NCBI GenBank assembly: GCA_963756185.1
Contig: CAVWMS010000001.1
Location: forward strand, 682,001 to 746,000
Source of the DNA: DATAXI01 sp963756185
GTDB taxonomy: Bacteria > Verrucomicrobiota > Verrucomicrobiia > Chthoniobacterales > Chthoniobacteraceae
Length of the DNA: 64,000 nt
Direction: 5' to 3'
The notes beneath the pieces are model-generated. The model was not told the origin of the DNA. It was given only the letters and a program-made list of their open reading frames with translations, and made no database searches. The translations under genes were made by a program, and so were the position numbers. Positions 18,222-25,826 of the stretch are shown piece after piece; the first letter of the stretch is position 1, and every line of letters begins with the position of its first letter.

Positions 18222-18911
18222 CTACCTCTCCGGCAATCCCAATATCAGCCGCTTCTTCTCGTCAAACCCCAGCGAGTGAAACTTCCGTATCTCCTCGACG
18301 CGCCGCAGGCCGTTGAGCGAATCGAGGTAACTCGTATACCGCGCCGCCAGTTCCGTCGTTTCGAGATAGCGCCCACGCAGGTTTGGGTCGCAATAGGCTC
18401 CCGGTGACGCGGTCGCGAAAAGATGGAAGCGCAGCCAGCGCCGGTCCGTGCGGGAGACGCGCTGCGCCTTGCGGAAGAAGGCGACGAAGAGCAGCAGGAC
18501 CTGGTAGGTATCCACCAGCGCCTGCAACTCGAGGTTGCGCGCAAATTCCTCGCTATGGATTTCGCGCAGCCCCTCCTTGAACTTGAGCGCCGCGTGCAAC
18601 GCATGGTTGATCTCCTCGACGAACGCGATCAGCGCCCGGATGTTCGCCTCGCCCAGACCCCGCCGCGGATCGTTGCGCTCCAGTTGCTCGATGAGCCAGC
18701 GCGAATAATAAATCCCCACGTAAAGCCGGTCGCCCGAGCGCCGCAGGAACGTCCGCGCCAGTTCGCTCAACTCGCGCGCAGATGCCCCCGCCAGCCGCGA
18801 CAATTGCCCGCACCGCTGCCGGTCGATCAGGCATTCCTCGAGATTGATTCCCACGCTCGCGTAGGTGCGCTCGAACAATCTCTGGATTTCACTGAACAGC
18901 GTCGTTTGCAT
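18222..18911 (-). CDS. Unrecognised protein, second of a conserved-looking pair
   Basis: 229 residues, no signal peptide, largely alpha-helical and rich in Arg, Leu and Glu (ELARTFLRRSGDRLYVGIYY; EEINHALHAALKFKEGLREI). A C-terminal WLRFHLFATASPGAYCDPNLRGRY contains the only clear motif-like segment. Composition and codon use match neighbours. Four bases after the gene at 18915-19607, so the two are probably cotranscribed. I do not recognise the family. Confidence 0.6.
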   Translation of the reverse strand: MQTTLFSEIQRLFERTYASVGINLEECLIDRQRCGQLSRLAGASARELSELARTFLRRSGDRLYVGIYYSRWLIEQLERNDPRRGLGEANIRALIAFVEEINHALHAALKFKEGLREIHSEEFARNLELQALVDTYQVLLLFVAFFRKAQRVSRTDRRWLRFHLFATASPGAYCDPNLRGRYLETTELAARYTSYLDSLNGLRRVEEIRKFHSLGFDEKKRLILGLPER

Positions 18912-18914
18912 GCG

Positions 18915-19607
18915 TCAGCCCAGCAGCGGGATGTGGGAGGTGTCGTCCATGGTCAGCAGCGAGTCGGACAGCCGGTTGAGCGCCAGCCGGATGTCGCGAA
19001 AATGATCGGCCAGCGCCGTGTAGATAGCCTGCAGGTCATTGCTGCGCGCGAACGTATGGCCGGCCACAACCTTGAAATTCATCCTGCCCACGTCCTCGTA
19101 ATAACTGATGTCCGGCGCGCCCCGCTCCCGGCGCCGCTGCACCGTCTCGGGAAAGATCCCGCTCAAAAAGAGCGAGTAATTGCCCGCATGCGCCCGGATG
19201 AGGAAGGTCTGCGCCGGCGAGGCATTGCGCAACGCCAGCATCATGTCGCTCAGATATTGGATCGGCTGGGTTGCGCCGCCCGCGGGCGATTTGAGCCGCG
19301 CGGTGCGTGAGAAAGTTTCCAGCAGCGAAGCGATGTAATCGCACAGCCGGCGGTCCGGCATGCCTGATTCTTTCAAGACATGCCTGGTCAAAACGTAGAA
19401 GTAGAGCTGCGGCGAAATGGACAGTTGGGCGGTCTCGGAAAGGATTGCCTGGAAGAGCAACTCATGGTCGAGAATCGCATCCCGCGTCTCCTGGTCGCTG
19501 AGCAGCGCCGTGAGGGAGATCGAGTCCGCCCGCGATTTCCCAAGGGTGCGGACGATGAAGCCGAAATCCTCGGCTGTGAAGCGGTCCCGGCAATTCGCTC
19601 GAATCAT
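18915..19607 (-). CDS. Unrecognised protein, first of a conserved-looking pair
   Basis: 230 residues, soluble, helical. It starts MIRANCRDRFTAEDFGFIVR and contains LSISPQLYFYVLTRHVLKE and YYEDVGRMNFKVVAGHTFAR. No catalytic motif that I recognise. Paired with the gene at 18222-18911; the small gap and shared length suggest a two-protein unit. The 155-base gap to the divergent AsmA-like gene could hold promoters for both. Confidence 0.6.
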   Translation of the reverse strand: MIRANCRDRFTAEDFGFIVRTLGKSRADSISLTALLSDQETRDAILDHELLFQAILSETAQLSISPQLYFYVLTRHVLKESGMPDRRLCDYIASLLETFSRTARLKSPAGGATQPIQYLSDMMLALRNASPAQTFLIRAHAGNYSLFLSGIFPETVQRRRERGAPDISYYEDVGRMNFKVVAGHTFARSNDLQAIYTALADHFRDIRLALNRLSDSLLTMDDTSHIPLLG

Positions 19608-19762
19608 CGGGACCTATTGTTCAGCAGCCTGTGTGCCACTGGGGGGAGGGTTACCACAATTTAATCTATCAGCACTTCCAGGGTTTGCAACGCGCCCACT
19701 CGTTTGGCCCTCACCGGAAAGCTTTTGCGCCTCCCGGCCCCGCGGCTAATCTTCACGGCCAG

Positions 19763-22136
19763 ATGAGACGATTCCTGCGCCGCTTGATGTGGCTGGTGGC
19801 CTTCCTGATGCTGGGCCTGCTGGCGTGGGGCGGCTACTACGTCTGCAACCACGGCTTCAGCCGCCACTGGCGCGTGCGGGTCAGCCAGGAATTCAAGCGG
19901 CGCGGCCTCGACCTCTACGTCCACCGGCTGACGCTCGATCCCATCCAGGGCCTCGTGGCGCGCGACGTCCAGATATTCGATGTGAACACGCCGGGCGAGG
20001 TCGTGGCCACCATCGACCGTGCGGCCCTGGATATAAACCTCACCAACCTGCTCCACAGCCGTCCGTTCATCGACGCGGTCGATTTGCGCAATGCCGACCT
20101 TTCGCTGCCGGTCAATCCCGACGACCCGCACAGCGAGCGCGTGAAGGTCTCCCACCTGAACGCGCGCATCTTTTTTCGGCCCCACGAATGGTACGCCAGC
20201 CAGGCCGAGGCCACGGTCTTCGGCATGCAAATCTCCGCGCGCGGACGCCTGCTGAATCCCGAGGCTTTCCAGCCGGGCGCCGGCGGCCCGCAGCATCCGC
20301 AGGAGGCTGCCCGCTCGCAGATGGCGTTCGATCTGCTGAAGCAAATCGAGAGCGCTGCAATACGGCGGCGCGCCGCCCCGCATCGAGATCAACTTTGGCG
20401 GCGACGCCGCGGAACCCGGCACGCTCTACGCGGACGCCACGCTCTGGGGCTCGCAGATTCAGCACAACGGCGCGGCGCTCAATCAGGTCTACGCCGCGCT
20501 CTCGCTGCGGGACAAGGTGATCGAGCTGAAGCAATGCAACGTGAGCGACGCCGGCGGTGAGATGGATGTCAGCGCCGCGTATGACCTGGACAAGGGAAAC
20601 GGCTCCATCCAATTGCGCTCGACGCTCAACCCGGCCAACCTCGCACGCCTGCTCAAGATGCAGGGCGCCCTCGGCGATTGGAGTTTCGACGCGCCGCCCG
20701 TGATCGATCTCTCGGGAAGCGGCACGCTCGGCGATCACCCGGCGGGACTCGTGACCGGCAGCCTCTCGCTCGGGAAATTCTCCGTGAAAGACACCGACTT
20801 CACCGGCGCCGGCGCGGATTTTTCATGGGATGGCCTGCGCTGGTACGTGCGCAACGGCTGGATCGGCAACAGCACCGGCACAGCCGCGGTGAAGGCCATT
20901 TCGCTGCCGGGAAAATTCCAGGCGCAGATCGAGACCGGCATCAATCCCGACTCCCTGCGCGGCCTGCTCAGCGGCCCCGCGGCGGATGGGCTGCGCGACT
21001 GGGATTTCGAGGAATCGCCCAAGGCGACGCTCACGATCACCGGCACGAGCGCCGACCCCGCGTGCTGGGAGACGCAAGGCTGGATCGGCCTTGGCCGCAC
21101 CCGGATGCGCGACGTGCCGCTCGATTGGGCCAGCGCCAATGTCATCGTCAAGGGCCTGCTCTTCACCTATCGCAACTTTACCTTGCAACGCGACGAGGGC
21201 GCCGCCACCGGGACGTTCAGTTACGATTTTGCACGGCATGAGGCATGGCTCACGGACGTCCATACGCACCTGAACACGAACGAGGCGGCGGTGTGGATCG
21301 GCCCCGACCTCGTGCGTCAACTGGCGCCTTATCGTTTCAAGACCGCGCCGGACCTCGTGCTCAACGGCTTCGTACAGTGCGCGAACGGGAAGGGGACCCA
21401 CCTCGATGTCCAGGTCAATGCTCCCGGCGGGATCGATTACACCTTCTGCAAGCGAACGCTTTCCTTCCCGCGCATCTCCGGCGATGTCTTCTTCGGCGAG
21501 GACCGGGTCGTGCTCACCAATGTGCAGGGCACGCTTTTCGGCGGCATGGTGTTCGGCGGCGCGGACATCGGGCTGGGCAGGGATTCGCCCGGCTACACGG
21601 CCCAGGCCGAAGTGAGCCAGATCGATTTTGCCAGCGTCACGAAGCTCTATTTCGACTACGGCACCTCGCATGGCTTGCTCGACGGGGCGTTCGATTTCGG
21701 CGGCAAAAGCGACGATCCCCGGACGCTTTACGGCAAGGGCAATGTCGAGGTGAAACAGGGAAACGTCTTCGCCATGCCCGTGCTCGGGCCGTTCTCGAGC
21801 ATCCTCAATTCGGTCGTGCCCGGCATGGGATACAATGTCGCGCACGACGCCCTGGCCACCTTCGACGTAAAGGATGGCGTCATCACCACGCACGACTTCG
21901 TGGTCAAGGGACTCGGCTTCAGCATGATCGGCGATGGCCGGCTTCTCTTCCTCGATGACCGGCTGAATTTCAACATCCGCCTCAACATGCAAGGCCTCCC
22001 GGGCGTGATCCTCTTCCCCGTCAGCAAGCTCCTCGAGTACGCCAGCACCGGCACCCTCGAGAATCCGAACTGGAAGCCGGTGTTGCTCCAGGGGAAAAAC
22101 GAGTCCCCCCAATCGCAGGCGACTCGCGGCCATTGA
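19763..22136 (+). CDS. AsmA-like C-terminal region protein; one frameshift
   Basis: About 790 residues. An N-terminal membrane anchor (LMWLVAFLMLGLLAWGGYYV) is followed by an AsmA/DUF3971-type repeat beta domain in the periplasm (RRGLDLYVHRLTLDPIQGL; ALDINLTNLLHSRPFIDAVD) and an AsmA-like C-terminal region (FDFGGKSDDPRTLYGKGNVEV, VVKGLGFSMIGDGRLLFLDD). The frame changes near 20350-20356 (extra G in an AGCGCTG context). These proteins are long periplasmic beta-grooves implicated in lipid transfer to the outer membrane; here inference from family. ATG 19763 chosen at the start of the anchor. Confidence 0.75.
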
Positions 22137-22149
22137 TCCACCGGGAATA

Positions 22150-22178
22150 TTGACCTGTCCGGCAATTTGCCGTACATT
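22150..22178 (+). promoter_or_regulatory. Promoter with operator-like palindrome for the TacAT-type genes
   Basis: TTGACC (22150-22155), 17-base spacer, TACATT (22173-22178). The spacer contains CGGCAA-T-TTGCCG (22160-22172), a perfect inverted repeat placed exactly between the -35 and -10, as expected for autoregulation by the antitoxin. The start codon at 22186 is only seven bases after the -10, so the message would be leaderless or nearly so. Confidence 0.55.
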
Positions 22179-22185
22179 TCCCCCC

Positions 22186-22494
22186 ATGCCCGCCATCATC
22201 GCCAGGAAATCCCCGGGCAAATCGGCCAGGACCGAACGCCTGGAAGCGCGCGTCAGCGGCGCGTTGAAACGCGAAATCCAACAGGCTGCGCGCCTCAATG
22301 GCCAATCCATTACCGACTTTGTTCTGGCTTCCGTCTCGAAGGCGGCGCGCGAGGCGATTCGCGAACATCGCGTGCTCGAGCTCTCGGCGGAAGACAGCCG
22401 CATCTTCGCGGAAAAACTGCTCAATCCTCCGGCGCCAAACGCAAAGCTGAAGGCGGCCTTTCAAAGGCATCGCAAGCTGGTGACCTCCATGTGA
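22186..22494 (+). CDS. DUF1778 (TacA-like) antitoxin
   Basis: 102 residues. Ribbon-helix-helix N-terminal region RTERLEARVSGALKREIQQAARLNGQSITDFVL and a charged C-terminal tail (HRVLELSAEDSRIFAEKLLNPP) that, in the TacA family, neutralises the acetyltransferase toxin. Its stop codon overlaps the GTG of the next gene (GTGA). A strong palindromic operator lies in the promoter just upstream. Antitoxin role by family; not tested here. Confidence 0.85.
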   Translation: MPAIIARKSPGKSARTERLEARVSGALKREIQQAARLNGQSITDFVLASVSKAAREAIREHRVLELSAEDSRIFAEKLLNPPAPNAKLKAAFQRHRKLVTSM

Positions 22495-22991
22495 GCCATT
22501 ATCGCTGCGAGCCCCTGGCAGCGGATCACGGTCGCGAGGCATTTTCATGCGGCGTCCCCGCGCTGGACCTCTACCTTCAACGCCAGGCGCGTCAGGACAT
22601 TGATCGCAAGCTGGCGGCGGTATTTGTCATGGTTGACGAGGAGCAACCGCGCGTCATCGCCGGGTACTACACGCTCTCCGCCATAGGCGTGGAGCCCGGT
22701 GAACTACCCGACGAAATTGCGAAAAAGCTGCCGCGCTATCCGCTGCTTCCGGCGTTCATGATCGGCAGGCTTGCGCGTGACCTGCGCTTCCGCGGCATCG
22801 GCGCGTTATTGCTGGCCGATGCGCTTGCGCGCTGCCTGCGCCAAAGTTCCGAAATGGGAGCGATGGCTGTCCTGGTCGATGCAAAGGACGAGCGCGCGGC
22901 GGAGTTCTACAGGAAGCATGGCTTTGTGCCTTTTCTTAAAATGCCGCGGCGTCTATTCTTGCCGATGAAAACCATTGCCCGAAGCGGATGA
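22491..22991 (+). CDS. GNAT acetyltransferase toxin (TacT-like)
   Basis: 166 residues, GTG start overlapping the antitoxin stop. Reads SHYRCEPLAADHGREAFSCG, then the TacT-type core with FVMVDEEQPRVIAGYYTLS, the acetyl-CoA-binding FMIGRLARDLRFRGIGALLL (R-x-x-G-x-G type) and AEFYRKHGFVPF with the Tyr that acts as general acid in the family. TacT enzymes acetylate charged aminoacyl-tRNA and stop translation; here by homology. Its stop overlaps the serpin start. Confidence 0.85.
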   Translation: MSHYRCEPLAADHGREAFSCGVPALDLYLQRQARQDIDRKLAAVFVMVDEEQPRVIAGYYTLSAIGVEPGELPDEIAKKLPRYPLLPAFMIGRLARDLRFRGIGALLLADALARCLRQSSEMGAMAVLVDAKDERAAEFYRKHGFVPFLKMPRRLFLPMKTIARSG

Positions 22992-24217
22992 CTCCCCATT
23001 TCGATAAAGCGCCGGGAACGAAGCTGATTCGCGCCTTCGCGCTGCGCGCCGCGGCTCTGGCCCTGATTTTGAGCGCAGCCGGCTCCGCCTTTGCCCAGGC
23101 GCCGCCGGCGGGCCAATTTGTCACGGGAAACAGCGCCTTCGCATTGAGCCTCTATGGCCAGTTGGCGAAAGCGAACGGCAATATCTTCTTCTCCCCCTAC
23201 AGCGTCTCAACCGCCATGGCCATGGTCTATTGCGGCGCGGGCGGCAACACGGCGGCGGAAATGAAGACCGCGCTCGATTTTCCGTACGATCAAAGCCAGT
23301 TGCCTTCCCTCTTCCAGGCGCTCGGCGGAGAGTTGGCGGCGGACGCGCAGAGGGACAAGCAGCAGCTCGAAATCGCCAACGGTCTCTGCCTGACCAACGG
23401 GGATGTAAGCCAGCAATACAAGACGCTCCTGCAGCAGCAATTCGCCGCCGCCATTTTCCATGGCGACGTAAACACCATCAACACATGGGTCAGTCAGAAA
23501 ACCGGAGGCAAAATCGGAAAGCTGCTTGATGAATTGAACGCGAATTCCAACTGCGTCCTCTTGAACGCGATTTACTTCAAGGGAACCTGGGCGGCGCAAT
23601 TCGCAAAGGGCGACACTTACGCGGGCCCTTTCAACGTATCCGAGGCAACCCAGGTCACAGTCCCGTTCATGTCTCGGACGAGCAACTACCAATTGCTGGA
23701 CGAGCAAGGTTTCCAGGCCATCTCAATCCCGTACCGGGGCCAGGACCTTTCCATGGTCATCCTTCTCCCAAGCAGCGCCAACGGGTTGCCTCAACTCGAG
23801 CAGCAACTGACATCGCAAAACCTGCTTCGCTGGCTCGCGGAACTGGACGGCTCTCTACCACAACAAGTCTCCCTCCAGATGCCAAAATACACCTTGGCAA
23901 CCAAATACGATCTCGTCCCTCCATTCAAGCAGTTGGGTATCCACGATGCCTTCTCCGCGGCGGCCGACTTCAGCGGCATGGGAGCACCCAAGGGTGGTCT
24001 CTACATTTCGCAAATCATTCACGCCGCTTTTCTCCAGGTCGATGAAAAAGGCACCGAAGCCGCCGCCGCCACAGCCATCGAAATGGGCTCGGGGGCAGCG
24101 GCAGCCCCGCCCGTAACTGTATTCAAAGTCGACCACCCCTTCCTCCTCCTGATCCGCCACAAGCGAACCGGAACCCTCCTCTTTTTAGGCCGGGTCGTGA
24201 ATCCTGCGGAGGGATGA
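22988..24217 (+). CDS. Secreted serpin (serine protease inhibitor)
   Basis: 409 residues. Signal peptide (ALRAAALALILSAAGSAFAQ, cut near residue 36), then a complete serpin: NSAFALSLYGQLAKANGNIF, FFSPYSVSTAMAMVYCGAGG, LLNAIYFKGTWAAQF, the hinge EKGTEAAAATA, and the reactive loop ending FKVDHPFLLLIRHKRTGTLL. By alignment with alpha1-antitrypsin the P1 residue is about Gly or Ser with Ala at P1', suggesting an elastase- or subtilisin-like target. It inhibits proteases outside the cell. ATG overlaps the GNAT toxin stop. A terminator follows at 24275. Confidence 0.9.
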   Translation: MTPHFDKAPGTKLIRAFALRAAALALILSAAGSAFAQAPPAGQFVTGNSAFALSLYGQLAKANGNIFFSPYSVSTAMAMVYCGAGGNTAAEMKTALDFPYDQSQLPSLFQALGGELAADAQRDKQQLEIANGLCLTNGDVSQQYKTLLQQQFAAAIFHGDVNTINTWVSQKTGGKIGKLLDELNANSNCVLLNAIYFKGTWAAQFAKGDTYAGPFNVSEATQVTVPFMSRTSNYQLLDEQGFQAISIPYRGQDLSMVILLPSSANGLPQLEQQLTSQNLLRWLAELDGSLPQQVSLQMPKYTLATKYDLVPPFKQLGIHDAFSAAADFSGMGAPKGGLYISQIIHAAFLQVDEKGTEAAAATAIEMGSGAAAAPPVTVFKVDHPFLLLIRHKRTGTLLFLGRVVNPAEG

Positions 24218-24274
24218 TCGCCGTCCAACTGGCTGACGACCCCGAGCCCGTCGAGGCGCTGATTCTTAAATATG

Positions 24275-24297
24275 GCCGCCGCAGGCGGCATTTTTTT
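24275..24297 (+). terminator. Intrinsic terminator after the serpin gene
   Basis: GCCGCC-GCA-GGCGGC followed by A and seven T: six-base-pair GC stem, 3-base loop and U-tract, 58 bases after the serpin stop, on the same strand. It ends the tacAT-serpin unit. Confidence 0.85.
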
Positions 24298-24395
24298 CAA
24301 TCAGCAGCCGAGCGGAGCGAGACAATCCGCCGAAGGCGGACCCGAAGGGCGAGCCGGAAAGGCGAGTTAATCTCACATCAGCAATCAGCAATTCC
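24275..24395. repeat. Interspersed element with terminator hairpin and AATCAGCA repeats (copy 2)
   Basis: Terminator hairpin, T-run, CAATCAGCA, GAA-loop hairpins TCCGCC-GAA-GGCGGA (24326-24340) and CCC-GAA-GGG (24341-24349), then ATCAGCAATCAGCAATT, which is the inverse complement of the repeats at 5313-5330. It ends at the stop codon of the ACT gene, as copy 1 begins just after a gene stop. Confidence 0.6.
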
Positions 24396-24397
24396 CC

Positions 24398-24790
24398 TCA
24401 CTTGCTCAATATCTCCAGCGCCTTCTTCACATTGCTCGCCCGCACGATGGCCAGCCCGCGTTTCGAACCCGGGCTGGTCGCCAGATAGGCGTATTCGATG
24501 TTGATCCTGGCTTTCGAGAGCTTGTGGGCGATCGCCGCCAGCGAGCCGGGCCGGTTGTCCCCGTCGATCATCAGCACGTCGTTCTCGATCGCCAGCGTCC
24601 CGCGTTCCTCGAAGAGCCGCAGCGCCCGCTTCGTATCGCTGACGATCATCCGCACGACCGCGTGATCGACCGTGTCGGAGATGGTCAGGGCGAAAATGTT
24701 GATCTTCTCCCGCGCCAGTTCGTCGCACACTGCTGCAAGGGTGCCGGGGGTGTTGGCCAGGAAGACGGAGAGTTGTTTTGCAATATCCAT
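24398..24790 (-). CDS. Tandem ACT-domain protein
   Basis: 130 residues: two ACT domains, the first KQLSVFLANTPGTLAAVCDE and the second NDVLMIDGDNRPGSLAAIAHKL, each with the PG turn typical of amino-acid-binding ACT folds. No catalytic domain. Such stand-alone pairs bind an amino acid and regulate partner proteins; ligand unknown. Lies downstream of the ANTAR regulator gene and faces the serpin unit. Confidence 0.8.
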   Translation of the reverse strand: MDIAKQLSVFLANTPGTLAAVCDELAREKINIFALTISDTVDHAVVRMIVSDTKRALRLFEERGTLAIENDVLMIDGDNRPGSLAAIAHKLSKARINIEYAYLATSPGSKRGLAIVRASNVKKALEILSK

Positions 24791-24906
24791 GAAATGATCT
24801 CGATCCTAAAACCGCAGTAAATCATGTCATGCCATTTTCCGCAAGCTGCCGAATCGCGTGCCGCGCCGGCTGATTCCTCGGAGAGCCCCTCCTTCGCCCC
24901 CCGCCG

Positions 24907-25569
24907 CTATACCGCTTCCTGCTCGATGGGCCGCGGAGCCAGGGTGGCCGAAACCGCCCTCGCCGCATCCAGTAGCGAACACGAACGCGCCCGGGCCGCC
25001 GTCTCGAGCTTCTCGATGGCGTCGCGCCGGTCGATCCGAAATTTTTCCATCAACAGCGCCGCGGCGTGGTCCACGGCCTTCACAACCGTCAATTCATTTT
25101 GCAGCTCTGCGATCTTGGCGACCGCCGCCAGCTTCTCGTGGTGGCGCACCATCGCCATTGTGATCGCAGTCTTCAGTTGCTCCCGGTGAAACGGCTTCAC
25201 CAGGTACGAATGGATGTCGGCCTTCCTCGCCCGCTGCAGCGTCGTGTCATCGGTGCGCCCGGTGCTCAGCACGATTGGCATCGACATTTCCCGTATGATC
25301 TTTTCCGCCGCCTCCATCCCGTCCATGTTCGGCATCGCGTAATCGATCACGATCAGGTCGGGCTGATGCTTGCGCGCCAGTTCCACGGCCTGGAGGCCGT
25401 CGGTGCCCGTTGCCACCACGTCGTGGCCCAGGTCCTTGAGGGTGCGGCTGAGCAGCTCCACCATCAACGGCTCGTCGTCCACGACGATGACGGACAGGGA
25501 GGCGGGGAGGTCCTGCTCGGTGGCCTTGTAGCCCTCGAGCCGGATCAGGTTTGATATTAGGGAGTCCAT
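24907..25569 (-). CDS. Response regulator with ANTAR RNA-binding domain
   Basis: About 220 residues (ATG complementary to 25567-25569; seven residues longer if the start at 25590 is used). Receiver domain: acidic pair in VIVVDDEPLMVELL, phosphoacceptor Asp in LIVIDYAMPNMDG, Thr/Ser in PIVLSTGR and Lys in YLVKPFHREQLK. C-terminal ANTAR-like helices end in DAIEKLETAARARSCSLLDA, preceded by a coiled-coil linker (RHHEKLAAVAKIAELQNEL). ANTAR proteins bind paired stem-loops in mRNA and prevent termination. No histidine kinase gene is adjacent. A 236-base gap lies upstream. Confidence 0.83.
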   Translation of the reverse strand: MDSLISNLIRLEGYKATEQDLPASLSVIVVDDEPLMVELLSRTLKDLGHDVVATGTDGLQAVELARKHQPDLIVIDYAMPNMDGMEAAEKIIREMSMPIVLSTGRTDDTTLQRARKADIHSYLVKPFHREQLKTAITMAMVRHHEKLAAVAKIAELQNELTVVKAVDHAAALLMEKFRIDRRDAIEKLETAARARSCSLLDAARAVSATLAPRPIEQEAV

Positions 25570-25590
25570 CCGTCCGGAAGTAATAAGCAC

Positions 25591-25826
25591 CTTCCATGCT
25601 CAGGTGCCCAAAGAAAGGCCACGGGTAATCCCTTAGGCCCCATCGGAAATTCTCCGACTATGCCCGCCGGAAAATCCGCCGCGTCTCAGCCCCTCTCGGC
25701 ATCGCTTTCAATTTATCTCAACTTATTAGATATGAGCAGCTTGCATCGGCATTGCCCGCGTGCGCCGTACATGCCTCCCCGATCTCATCCGCAAGGCTGC
25801 GTAACCTGCCCCAAAAAACCGGCCTC
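25591..25826. other. Intergenic gap between PBP and ANTAR regulator genes
   Basis: 236 bases, lower GC than average (around ATTTATCTCAACTTATTAGA). No convincing gene, promoter or ANTAR-target stem-loop pair was found. A plus-strand open frame (25660-25938) has no family resemblance and overlaps the PBP gene end. Confidence 0.5.
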
